NCBI GenBank assembly: GCA_937996705.1
Contig: CALKUQ010000020.1
Location: forward strand, 62,001-126,000
DNA length: 64,000 bases
Direction of reading: 5' to 3'
DNA from: an uncultured Chlamydiae bacterium
GTDB lineage: Bacteria > Chlamydiota > Chlamydiia > Chlamydiales > 2-12-FULL-49-11
The notes under the pieces are model-generated. The model worked only from the letters and a program-made list of their open reading frames with translations. It made no database searches and was not told the origin of the DNA. The position numbers and the translations under genes were made by a program. Position 1 is the stretch's first letter. Every line of letters starts with the position of its first letter. This document shows, one piece after another, positions 24,741-33,106 of this stretch.

Positions 24741-27212
24741 TTACAGTCCCCTTTTCTTATTCATAAAAACCAGCTGATAGACTTGCTTATAATCATCAAC
24801 AAAATCGACATGAACACCCTTTCTTAGATAATCCGGAAGCTCTTCCCAGTCTCTCTTATTCTCTGAAGGGACTATAATGTTGTGAATGTTTTCCCTTTTT
24901 GCGGCAAGGACCTTTTCTTTTAGGCCGCCAATCGGAAGAACTTTCCCCTTTAAAGTAATTTCCCCGGTCATCGCCAAATCATTCGGAACAGGCTTCCCTG
25001 TCAAAAGGGAGATCATCGCAGTAGTAATCGTTACCCCCGCAGAGGGGCCATCTTTTGGCGTTGCACCCTCAGGGATGTGAATATGAACCTCTTGATCGCT
25101 CAAATCAATGCCAATAGGAAGATATCTTGCTTGCTCCGACATCAAATATGTCATTGCAATCGAAGAAGATTCTTTCATTACATCGCCTGCGTTCCCGGTT
25201 AATTTCAGTCTCTCTTTCCCTTTATTTTTTACAGCCTCAATATAAAGAAGCGATCCTCCAAGCTCTGTCCATGCAAGCCCTGTTGCAACTCCGTTGAGTT
25301 TTTCCTTAGAATAAAATCTTTCTGAGGTAAAAATCGGCTTGCCCAAGTATTTTTCGACCGTATCCACAGTAATCTCTGTTTTCGGCGCCTTTTTCTTACT
25401 TTCAAGCAATTTTACTTTTTGCATCGCAACTTTTCGCATAATTTTATTGATTGTTTTTTCTAAATATCTAACTCCAGCCTCTCTACAATACTCCCGTATA
25501 ATTTTCTGAAGGGCATCATTTTTAAAGCTAATATCTGTTTTCTTTAGTCCTACTTCTCCCATATCTTTTGGAATTAGATATTTTTTTGTAATTTCGAGTT
25601 TCTCCTCCTCAACATATCCTGAGAGCCTGATGATTTCCATACGGTCTCTTAAAGGGCCGGGGATGGTATCAAGGGAATTGGCAGTACAAATAAACAAAAT
25701 ACTACTTAAGTCAAAGCGAACATCAAGATAGTGATCCAAAAACTCCTTATTCTGCTCTGGATCAAGCACTTCTAGCAGGGCAGATCCAGGATCTCCCTGG
25801 TAGCTTGACGAGAGTTTATCTACTTCATCTAACATCACCACAGGATTTGAAGCGCCCATTAACTTAAGAGCTTGGATAATTTTTCCGGGCATTGCACCGA
25901 CATATGTACGTCTATGTCCTTTAATTTCAGACTCATCCTTCATTCCTCCCAAGGAGAATCTAAAAAATTTACGGTTTAGAGCTCTCGCAATGCTCTTCCC
26001 AATACTTGTCTTACCCACCCCTGGAGGACCGACAAAACATAAAATATACCCTCTTGGTCCTGTTTTCTTTAAAAATCCAACACTGACATACTCAAGGATT
26101 CGCTCTTTAACATCTTTTAAACCATAATGATCTTGATCAAGAATTTCTTCTGCATGAGCCAAGCTTGTGCTCTCTTTATCCTTAACCCCCCAAGGAAGGG
26201 ATGTCAGGATATCAAGATAATTTCTAACCACACCATATTCGGCAGACTGAACGTCTAAGACGCCTAATTTATCAAGTTCATCATCAAAAACTTTCTGCGC
26301 TTCCTCTGTAAAATGAAGTTTTTTCGCCCTCTCTTGGAATTTTTCTACATCAACCGTCTTGTCATCTTTTGCCATTCCTAATTCTTTTTGAATCGCTTTT
26401 AACTGCTCTCGCAAAAAATAATCTCTCTGGTGCTTATTGATCGTAGTCTCGATTTTTTGATTGATCATCATTTGTAATTTTGTGATATCAAACTCTTTTT
26501 TTAACAAAACAAGAGCCTTCTCCATCCTTTTAATCAAATCGAAAGTCGATAAAATTTCTTGCATTTCATCTCTAGAGGCAGTCGTCAATGCAACTGCAAA
26601 ATCACACAATTTCCAAGGTTGCGCAAAATCAGAGTGGCTCAAAACAATTTGGAGTTCCTCTTTAAATAAAGGACTCAAATTCAGCAATTCCTTAATTGTA
26701 GTAACAAGGCTATTTGTATAAGCAGTAACCATATCTTTTTTGTTTTTAGCAACTTGCTCTTTATGATACGCCACTTTTGCAACTAAATAGTTGGCTTTTT
26801 TTGGAGTCACATCCTTTTTTATCAAAAACCGTCTTTCGATATTTAAAATTACTTGCGCTCCTGCTTCTTGAATATTTAAAATCCGGATAATACGAGCAAC
26901 AACCCCTACATCATAAAGATCATCAAACCCAACGTCGTAAATATCTTGCTCTTTATCTTTAGTAAGAACCAGCCCTAAAAATTTATGATCCATTTTAGCT
27001 AACTCTTTCAAAAGGTCGTAGTAGATCCCAGGCTCGATTACAATAGGAACAGCCATTCCAGGCATATAAACTCTACTTGCCAAAGGAAGTATTGGTAAAT
27101 TGGCAGGATACTCATCAATGCTTGTTGCTTCAGACGCTTTTTTTATGTGTCCATCATTCAATAATTCTGACAGGTCTTGACCCTCATCGAATTCCTCAAC
27201 ATTATGATCCAA
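24741..27212 (-). CDS. lon: ATP-dependent protease Lon
   Basis: Homohexameric AAA+ protease for damaged and regulatory proteins. From the chosen start it has 823 residues. The N-domain starts at LPILPLASRVYMPGM. Walker A is GPPGVGKTS, Walker B is PVVMLDEVDK, and the Ser-Lys dyad is in KDGPSAGVT and EKVLAAKREN. The longest frame begins at TTG 27272. However, AAGGAG (27219-27224) stands 6 nt before an in-frame TTG at 27212, which gives a start at LDHNVEEFDE close to the usual chlamydial length. It leads an operon with RfaE2-like, rhomboid and rnz genes and is divergent from tsaB. Confidence 0.96.
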   Translation of the reverse strand: MDHNVEEFDEGQDLSELLNDGHIKKASEATSIDEYPANLPILPLASRVYMPGMAVPIVIEPGIYYDLLKELAKMDHKFLGLVLTKDKEQDIYDVGFDDLYDVGVVARIIRILNIQEAGAQVILNIERRFLIKKDVTPKKANYLVAKVAYHKEQVAKNKKDMVTAYTNSLVTTIKELLNLSPLFKEELQIVLSHSDFAQPWKLCDFAVALTTASRDEMQEILSTFDLIKRMEKALVLLKKEFDITKLQMMINQKIETTINKHQRDYFLREQLKAIQKELGMAKDDKTVDVEKFQERAKKLHFTEEAQKVFDDELDKLGVLDVQSAEYGVVRNYLDILTSLPWGVKDKESTSLAHAEEILDQDHYGLKDVKERILEYVSVGFLKKTGPRGYILCFVGPPGVGKTSIGKSIARALNRKFFRFSLGGMKDESEIKGHRRTYVGAMPGKIIQALKLMGASNPVVMLDEVDKLSSSYQGDPGSALLEVLDPEQNKEFLDHYLDVRFDLSSILFICTANSLDTIPGPLRDRMEIIRLSGYVEEEKLEITKKYLIPKDMGEVGLKKTDISFKNDALQKIIREYCREAGVRYLEKTINKIMRKVAMQKVKLLESKKKAPKTEITVDTVEKYLGKPIFTSERFYSKEKLNGVATGLAWTELGGSLLYIEAVKNKGKERLKLTGNAGDVMKESSSIAMTYLMSEQARYLPIGIDLSDQEVHIHIPEGATPKDGPSAGVTITTAMISLLTGKPVPNDLAMTGEITLKGKVLPIGGLKEKVLAAKRENIHNIIVPSENKRDWEELPDYLRKGVHVDFVDDYKQVYQLVFMNKKRGL

Positions 27213-27224
27213 GCTTGGCTCCTT
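27213..27224 (-). promoter_or_regulatory. Ribosome binding site that decides the lon start
   Basis: AAGGAG on the minus strand (27224-27219) with 6 nt to TTG 27212. The upstream alternative TTG codons at 27272 and 27269 have no such site. Confidence 0.65.
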
Positions 27225-27313
27225 ATGGTTATAACAAAATAGTTTACCAATAACTTTGGTAAAATTCAACAACTCTTCTCTCTAAATAAATCATCTTGTG
27301 ATATTTTCAAAGC

Positions 27314-27802
27314 ATGAAAATGTTAATTCTAGACACAAGTCAAAAAATTGGGATCCTAGCCCTCTACAAAGAAGGCTTTGAGATCGAAAAAAAAGAATTT
27401 GAATCGATCAACCAACAAAAAATTTTAATTCCATTAATTGACAGTTTTTTATCAGAACTAAATCTCTCCCTATCTGATTTAACTCATATTGGTATCTGCA
27501 TCGGCCCTGGAAGCTTTACCGGAACAAGAATCGGAGTTATGACGGCAAAAACTTTTAGCTACGCCCTCGGGATTCCCCTGGTCCCTTTTCACAGCCTTCT
27601 CCCCTTCCACAAATCAGGAACGCTTACTATTAAAGAGGCAAAAGAGGGGCTTTGTTTTGTTTACAACGGGGTCTCCTTAGAAAAAATTCCCTCTACAGAT
27701 CTCGATCAGACCCTCCCTCATATCGACATTACTCACGCATCCTACTCTCTTCAACCAATAACAGAACTTCCCATCCAAAAAAACTTTGATATTATTTATT
27801 AA
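27314..27802 (+). CDS. tsaB: TsaB-like tRNA threonylcarbamoyladenosine factor, short form
   Basis: ASKHA-fold partner of TsaD in making the t6A modification of ANN-decoding tRNAs. The N terminus MLILDTSQKIG and the block IGPGSFTGTRIGVMTAKT are diagnostic. At 162 residues it is shorter than the usual about 210-230. The C-terminal lobe seems reduced to PITELPIQKNFDIIY, with no clear second half of the fold. No frameshift remnant was noticed after the stop. It is divergent from lon, and the order lon/tsaB/rpsU/dnaJ is chlamydial. Function in t6A synthesis is inferred from the family. Confidence 0.85.
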   Translation: MKMLILDTSQKIGILALYKEGFEIEKKEFESINQQKILIPLIDSFLSELNLSLSDLTHIGICIGPGSFTGTRIGVMTAKTFSYALGIPLVPFHSLLPFHKSGTLTIKEAKEGLCFVYNGVSLEKIPSTDLDQTLPHIDITHASYSLQPITELPIQKNFDIIY

Positions 27803-27944
27803 ACTCCCTTCAAAAGCGCCAATACTTCGCCACACTTCTCTATTCTTGAAAAAATTCCGAAATATGGAAACACCTAAGAATCGAGGACACAATAGCTCCT
27901 ACGATCTTTTTTTTAATTTTTCTCCTAGTGCTCACTCAATTTGA

Positions 27945-27973
27945 TTGTGTATATTTTCTCATTTGTGTATAAT
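27945..27973 (+). promoter_or_regulatory. Promoter for rpsU-dnaJ
   Basis: TTGTGT (27945-27950) and perfect TATAAT (27968-27973) with 17 bp between. The rpsU start codon is 35 bp downstream. It is the only good promoter-like pair in the 205-bp gap after tsaB. Confidence 0.5.
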
Positions 27974-28007
27974 CGCAGCCATCAATCAACTAAGGAACAT
28001 GGTATAG

Positions 28008-28187
28008 ATGACTACAGTTAAGGTTCGAGGTGAGACGATTGAAAAATCTCTACGCGCATTAAAGAAGAAACTTGACAAAGAAGGGGTTATGAAAACGGTT
28101 AAAGCTAAACGTTTTTATGACAAGCCTTCAGTAAGAGAAAAAAACAAGCAAAAACAAGCCTTGAAGTATCGCAAAAAAAGAGTTTAG
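28008..28187 (+). CDS. rpsU: 30S ribosomal protein S21
   Basis: 59 residues, too short for the usual cutoffs. The frame starts MTTVKVRGET and continues SLRALKKKLDKEGV, then AKRFYDKPSVREKNKQ and ends in KYRKKRV. This matches S21 closely, including the basic tail that helps the 30S subunit recognise mRNA starts. AAGGA lies 11 nt before the ATG. dnaJ begins 6 nt after the stop, so rpsU and dnaJ form one operon as in Chlamydia. Confidence 0.95.
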   Translation: MTTVKVRGETIEKSLRALKKKLDKEGVMKTVKAKRFYDKPSVREKNKQKQALKYRKKRV

Positions 28188-28193
28188 AGTCTT

Positions 28194-29327
28194 ATGTCTC
28201 GGAATTATTATGATGTTTTAGGCGTAAAAAAAGACGCTACGCAAGAAGAAATTAAGAAAGCTTACCGCAAACAAGCTCTTAAATACCATCCTGATAAAAA
28301 TCCGGGCGATCAAAAGGCTTCTGAAGCTTTTAAGCAAATCTCAGAAGCATACGAAGTTATTTCAGACGAAAATAAGAGAAGAATCTACGACCAATACGGA
28401 GAAGAAGGGGTAAAATCCCACGGAGCTCATGGCGGCGGTCAAGGTTTTTCTTCTATGGAAGAGGCTCTTCGTACTTTCATGGGTGCATTTGGGGGAGGGG
28501 GATCTCCGTTCGATAATTTTTTCGGGAACGAAGGACCTAAAGCCCAGTACGCTCAGCAAGGCGCTAACAAAAAAATTCAGATCACAATTTCCTTTGAAGA
28601 GGCAGCAAAAGGCGTTCAGAAAGAAGCTGTCATTACAAACGATGTAACTTGCTCCCAATGTAATGGGTCAGGAGCTGCGACTCCTAGTGATATTAAACAT
28701 TGCGCTACATGCAAAGGCTCTGGCCAAATGCATCAAACCCGCGGTTTTTTTAGCATGACCACTACTTGCCCCCATTGTCATGGGTCAGGGACAGTGATTA
28801 CCAAAGCTTGCTCTAGCTGTCACGGCGCAGGCAAGCTAAAGAAAAAGCAGACGATTAAAATTCAAGTTCCCCCTGGGATCGATTCGGGTATGCGCCTAAA
28901 AATGAACGGATATGGCGACTCTGGAGAAAATGGCGGCCCACCTGGAGATTTGTACGTTTATATTACAGTCACCCCGCACTCTATTTTTAAAAGAGAGGGG
29001 GATGATCTTATACTCGAACTTCCTGTAAGCTTTAGCGATGCAGCACTTGGTGCGAAAAAAGATATCCCTACATTAACTACCGCAAATTACCGATTAACTA
29101 TTCCTGAAGGCTCTCAAACAGGAAAAATTTTGCGAGTTAGATCGGAAGGCTTCCCCAATGTTCATGGGAACGCTAAAGGAGATCTATTAATCCATCTCAA
29201 GGTAGAGACACCCGTTAATCTTTCGCCTGAGCAAAAAAGGCTCCTTCAAGAATTTGCAAATAGTGAAACTCCTGCAAATTCCCCACAAACAAAAAGTTTT
29301 TTAGAAAAACTTAAATCGTTCTTTTAA
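28194..29327 (+). CDS. dnaJ: Chaperone DnaJ (Hsp40)
   Basis: Co-chaperone that delivers clients to DnaK and stimulates its ATPase. 377 residues. The J-domain has the HPD motif in KYHPDKNPG and QISEAYEVISD. The G-rich region is GAHGGGQGFSSMEE, and four CxxCxGxG zinc repeats follow: CSQCNGSG, CATCKGSG, CPHCHGSG and CSSCHGAG. The C-terminal peptide-binding domains are intact. It follows rpsU by 6 nt. Confidence 0.97.
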   Translation: MSRNYYDVLGVKKDATQEEIKKAYRKQALKYHPDKNPGDQKASEAFKQISEAYEVISDENKRRIYDQYGEEGVKSHGAHGGGQGFSSMEEALRTFMGAFGGGGSPFDNFFGNEGPKAQYAQQGANKKIQITISFEEAAKGVQKEAVITNDVTCSQCNGSGAATPSDIKHCATCKGSGQMHQTRGFFSMTTTCPHCHGSGTVITKACSSCHGAGKLKKKQTIKIQVPPGIDSGMRLKMNGYGDSGENGGPPGDLYVYITVTPHSIFKREGDDLILELPVSFSDAALGAKKDIPTLTTANYRLTIPEGSQTGKILRVRSEGFPNVHGNAKGDLLIHLKVETPVNLSPEQKRLLQEFANSETPANSPQTKSFLEKLKSFF

Positions 29328-29335
29328 AGTCGTTT

Positions 29336-30508
29336 ATGTTTAAAAAAATGCCCTTTATCTTGATCTTCGCGATTGTATTAGTAGCCATATTTGAGCGCTA
29401 TATTCCAGAAAATTGGCTCTCCATTTTCTTTGCCCTTAGCTTATCGATTAAATCTCTAATTATTTTCCTCCTCCCCCCCGTTATTTTCATGCTTCTTTTT
29501 AAAACAACAGCTGCCCTCTCTAACAAAGCGACTAAAATCATCCTTTTTCTTCTTGCTGGGATCTGTGCCTCTAATTTTCTTTCAACTATGATAAGTTATA
29601 TCGTGGGAAACGGAATCTATCAGTTAGATCTTTCTATTGCCCCTCCAAGCTCAACTGATGGACTGAAAGCAGCCTGGGATTTCTCCCTTCCTAAATTAAT
29701 CGGAAACGATGTCGCTATGTTTTCTGGACTCATTTTGGGGATCTCTCTCTCTCTGATAAAGCCAAATCTTGCAGAGGTTATCTCCTCTCAGTTTGATAGG
29801 TGGATTCAAAGCACTCTTAAATTTATCCTGTGTTTAATCCCCCCCTTTCTGATTGGATTTATGATGAAAATGATTCATGATAAAGTAATTGAAAGCATTA
29901 TCTATGATTACGCCTTAATCTTTCTGCTAGTAGCTGCAGCCCAATATGGATATATTTTCACCCTCTATCTCATAGCAAATAAGTTCAACTTTTCCAACTT
30001 TATAAATTCTATTAAAAACATGACCCCTGCAGCAATAGCGGGATTCGGAAGCATGTCAAGCGCAGCAGCACTCCCCTTAACTTTGATAGGCGCGGAAAAA
30101 AACACGAATCAATCTCCCCTTGCAAGACTTGTTATTCCAACTACTGTCAATATTCACTTAATCGGAGACTGTTTTGCAATTCCAATCTTTGCATTTGCCG
30201 TTATGAAAAGTTTCCATTTTGCTGACCCCACTTTTACTAGCTATCTCCTATTTGCATTCTACTTCGTCATTGCAAAATTTTCCGTTGCTGCGATTCCGGG
30301 TGGAGGCATCCTTGTTATGCTCCCTATTCTAGAAAGCCAACTGGGATTTACGGGAGAAATGTCTTCTCTGATCACAGCACTCTATATTCTTTTCGACCCA
30401 ATTATTACATCGGCAAATGTTTCAGGAAATGGCGCCTTTGCCATGATCGTAGAGAAAATCTCCACTTTACAAATTTTTAACAAATCCTATATGATAAAGA
30501 AATCTTAA
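29336..30508 (+). CDS. Sodium/proton:dicarboxylate (DAACS) symporter
   Basis: 390 residues with about eight membrane segments and two re-entrant loops typical of the glutamate/aspartate and dicarboxylate carriers. Evidence is the serine-rich SSAAALPLTL loop, the NIHLIGDCFAIP and DPIITSANVSGNGAFAM segments (equivalent to DRxxTxxNVxGDAxxA in GltP), and the KFSVAAIPGGGI hairpin. Substrate may be glutamate, aspartate or a C4 acid. In an intracellular bacterium it would import host amino acids or carbon. 8 bp after dnaJ, possibly in the same transcript. Confidence 0.85.
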   Translation: MFKKMPFILIFAIVLVAIFERYIPENWLSIFFALSLSIKSLIIFLLPPVIFMLLFKTTAALSNKATKIILFLLAGICASNFLSTMISYIVGNGIYQLDLSIAPPSSTDGLKAAWDFSLPKLIGNDVAMFSGLILGISLSLIKPNLAEVISSQFDRWIQSTLKFILCLIPPFLIGFMMKMIHDKVIESIIYDYALIFLLVAAAQYGYIFTLYLIANKFNFSNFINSIKNMTPAAIAGFGSMSSAAALPLTLIGAEKNTNQSPLARLVIPTTVNIHLIGDCFAIPIFAFAVMKSFHFADPTFTSYLLFAFYFVIAKFSVAAIPGGGILVMLPILESQLGFTGEMSSLITALYILFDPIITSANVSGNGAFAMIVEKISTLQIFNKSYMIKKS

Positions 30509-30526
30509 AGAATTTTTAGGAAATCT

Positions 30527-31075
30527 ATGATCAATTCGAAACTTACCATTCAAGCTGTAGGATCAGATATCGGGATTGCATTTGCAGGCTCTATCTTACT
30601 AGCATTTATCTCCCAATTTTATATCCCCCTCCCCTTTACACCTGTTCCCATTTCTTTACAAACCGTAGGCGTTTTTATTTTAGGCGGATTGCTTGGACCT
30701 TTCAGAGGGTTCTTAAGCGTTGTATTCTATTTGCTTGAGGGCACTCTTGGCCTCCCTGTATTTGCCGGTGGCCTAGCAAAACCTCTTTGGTTCAGTGCAT
30801 CAACCGCAGGATTCCTCTTTTCCTTTTTAGTAACAGTCCCCTTTATCAGTAAGTTGCTAAAAAATAAATTTCATCAAAGCTGGCTTTACATATTCACTTC
30901 ACTTTCAATTGCCCAAGTCATTATCTTCCTATTTGGAATGGGCTGGCTAGCCTGCTCTGTCGGACTAAAAAAGGCCTTTCTTTTAGGTGTAGCACCCTTT
31001 TTAGTTGGGGCGCTTGTTAAAATCGCCGTTGGAACGTTTATTTTAAAGGGCGTGTTTTCCACAAAGGAGGGATAA
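30527..31075 (+). CDS. bioY: Biotin transporter BioY
   Basis: S-component of an ECF-type or solitary biotin importer. 182 residues with six hydrophobic segments. Diagnostic blocks are VPISLQTVGVFILGGLLGP and YLLEGTLGLPVFAGG, then AFLLGVAPFLVGALVKI. The ATG has AGGAAATCT before it. It is immediately followed by a biotin-protein-ligase-N-like gene 2 bp away, which supports a biotin-uptake unit. No EcfA or EcfT gene is seen in the window. Confidence 0.92.
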   Translation: MINSKLTIQAVGSDIGIAFAGSILLAFISQFYIPLPFTPVPISLQTVGVFILGGLLGPFRGFLSVVFYLLEGTLGLPVFAGGLAKPLWFSASTAGFLFSFLVTVPFISKLLKNKFHQSWLYIFTSLSIAQVIIFLFGMGWLACSVGLKKAFLLGVAPFLVGALVKIAVGTFILKGVFSTKEG

Positions 31076-31077
31076 CT

Positions 31078-31983
31078 ATGACTTACTCTACGGGAACAGC
31101 TCCAAGAAATGGACTTATTCTTATCTATCAAGATGAGGGGACAAGTCACGAATCTTGCTTAGGTCTCAAGCATCACCTCTCACGTCAATTTCTTTACAAT
31201 CAGATAAAATTTGCAGATAGCGGCTACCTAAATAAAGATAGTTGGCCCAATAGAGTCTCTCTTTTAATCTTTCCGGGAGGGGCCTGCACCCCCTGGGAAA
31301 AAAATTTAGGCACCATAGGGGTGTTAAAAATTAAAAATTATATTGAAGAATATGGAGGGAGAGTCTTAGGGATCTGTGCAGGAGCTTATTTTTTTGCACA
31401 GATCAGCTGTTATGAAACCGGAAAAATTTCCATACATAGAAAGAGAGATATCTCTTTATTCCCGGGCGTTGCATCTGGCCCTCTAACTTTTTGCGAAAGA
31501 CCCCTCTCTGCTCCTCCGAGAGAGCGTGACCTATCAGACGTGTTTGACAGATCCTTAAGCATGAAATCCTCCTCCTCTTTACCATCTTTGCTAGAGGAGA
31601 GAGCCCTCCCCTCTATTTTAAGCAGGCGACAACAAACTCTCGAAGCGCCTTTACTTGTAAAGCTATGTCTAAGCGCAGACGATACGACAAGCCTATATCC
31701 TTACCTCGGAGGCCCTGCTTTAACCTCCGACAAAGCATACACAGTTATTGCAACCTATCCAGACAGCCCTGGCAGCCCAACTGCTACACTTGGTTTCAGT
31801 TCTGGCTCAGGGACCCTTGTTGCTTGCAGTCCCCATCCAGAATTAACTAATCCAGAAGACCCCAATCCCCTTCTTCAACAAATTGTTAATTTTCTTTTCC
31901 CTGGAGATGATTTTTTACCTCCACCCGACACTTTGTTGCAAACCGTGACTGAGGATGACGCCCTCGCCGTAGATTTCTCCTAA
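31078..31983 (+). CDS. BPL_N (biotin-protein-ligase N-terminal, class-I amidotransferase-like) protein
   Basis: 301 residues. The fold shows as GLILIYQDEG, LLIFPGGACTPW and RVLGICAGAYFFA, with Cys100 in the nucleophile elbow, then LFPGVASGP and the late GTLVACSPHPEL and IVNFLFPGDD. These are marks of the BPL_N domain, here without the biotin ligase catalytic domain. Residues about 140-190 form a Ser/Pro/Arg-rich insertion (SMKSSSSLPS). Adjacency to bioY suggests a biotin role. Activity, including whether it hydrolyses glutamine, is unproven. Confidence 0.8.
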   Translation: MTYSTGTAPRNGLILIYQDEGTSHESCLGLKHHLSRQFLYNQIKFADSGYLNKDSWPNRVSLLIFPGGACTPWEKNLGTIGVLKIKNYIEEYGGRVLGICAGAYFFAQISCYETGKISIHRKRDISLFPGVASGPLTFCERPLSAPPRERDLSDVFDRSLSMKSSSSLPSLLEERALPSILSRRQQTLEAPLLVKLCLSADDTTSLYPYLGGPALTSDKAYTVIATYPDSPGSPTATLGFSSGSGTLVACSPHPELTNPEDPNPLLQQIVNFLFPGDDFLPPPDTLLQTVTEDDALAVDFS

Positions 31984-32057
31984 AAATCTTAATTATCAAC
32001 ACTTTACTAATTTTCCCTATAATGGTAAAATGGCCCCCATAATAAGGAGTTCCATTT

Positions 32058-32954
32058 ATGACACCATTATTTCTTACTACTCCTCCCAGAGATTTTTTTG
32101 GAGAGATCGACAAAGCCCCCCTAACACCACTTATTTCCTTTGATTTTGAAGAGATTGATCCCCCTTCCACTTCAAAAAAGAGAGAAGATCGTTTTCTTAC
32201 AACAAGCTCTCAATTAGATCACTATGGTGAATTTAATACATCTGAAGCGTTAAAGACAATAAGAATGATTCATCGAAATATGCATCTTTTCCCCCTTCTA
32301 CCAGATATTAAACTCGACGAAACAAGGCTCCCCGAACCTCCCACAATTTCTGGAGGCACTTGTAGCGCAATGAGCCTAATTGTAGCCTCTAAGTTTTTAG
32401 AGCTACAGAAGCTAACCCTTTCTACATTTGAAATTCTTGAAGTCCTTATGATGGATGTAATTCGTGCAAATGTCGCTACAAGCAATGCTAGATTTCGCGC
32501 CATTCAAGCAGCCTTTAATACAATCATTGTTCCTAGGACAAAAGAAGTAGCTCCTGCTGAAAAAACTAAGCTGTTAGGGGTTCAATTTAATATGCAAGCT
32601 ACTACCGAATCCCCCCTTTTTGAAGCTGAATCAGAAGATCCTGAGAAAGCAGAAAAGATTACAACCTTTCTAAAACCAGATGGAGTTTATGTAATTCGAA
32701 CAATCAAAGAGGCAGACCCTCTAAGCGAAGAAGAAATTGTTAAACAAGAGGCTATGGGGCATACAACTGTTATTTATAAAAAAACTATTAGAAGCGAGTC
32801 TCGCGCCTATTTCTATGATCCAAACTCAGGAATTGAACTTATTGAGACAGTAAAAGAACTTGGAAAGCAAATTCAGTTATCTCAAAAAGAACTTTCTACG
32901 ATCTTTGACCTGAAGAAATTTCAAATGATTAAATTCATTGAAGGACCAATGTGA
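32058..32954 (+). CDS. Putative YopT-like (clan CA, C58-type) cysteine protease effector
   Basis: 298 residues with no signal peptide, as expected of type III effectors. Cys102 lies in GGTCSAMSLIV, which looks like a helix-capping nucleophile. His235 is in AMGHTTVIYKK, and Asp254 is in YFYDPNSGIE. The order Cys-His-Asp, the short 19-residue His-Asp gap and the FYDPNxG motif after the aspartate match the YopT/AvrPphB (C58) family pattern (YopT is about Cys139-His258-Asp274). The long spacer from Cys to His (133) is also in range. Upstream AAGGAG is a good ribosome site. No chaperone gene is next to it. Family assignment by eye; a search or a mutant would decide. Confidence 0.55.
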   Translation: MTPLFLTTPPRDFFGEIDKAPLTPLISFDFEEIDPPSTSKKREDRFLTTSSQLDHYGEFNTSEALKTIRMIHRNMHLFPLLPDIKLDETRLPEPPTISGGTCSAMSLIVASKFLELQKLTLSTFEILEVLMMDVIRANVATSNARFRAIQAAFNTIIVPRTKEVAPAEKTKLLGVQFNMQATTESPLFEAESEDPEKAEKITTFLKPDGVYVIRTIKEADPLSEEEIVKQEAMGHTTVIYKKTIRSESRAYFYDPNSGIELIETVKELGKQIQLSQKELSTIFDLKKFQMIKFIEGPM

Positions 32955-32977
32955 AGATATGCCCTAATCTAAAAAGA

Positions 32978-33063
32978 TGCTCAGAGCGGGACTTGAACCC
33001 GCACGGGTGTTGCCACCCACAGGATTTTAAGTCCTGTGTGTCTACCGATTCCACCATCTGAGC
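32978..33063 (-). tRNA. tRNA-Leu (UAA)
   Basis: 86 nt on the minus strand. Acceptor stem GCTCAGA pairs with TCTGAGC followed by discriminator A. The anticodon loop is in CAGGACTTAAAATCCTG, giving anticodon TAA. A long variable arm (GGGTGGCAACACCC) marks a class II leucine tRNA, and GGTTCAAGTCC forms the T arm. CCA is not encoded. Confidence 0.95.
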
Positions 33064-33106
33064 GTGGGCAAAATTATACTACAAATCTGAGTTGAAACGC
33101 AAGAAA

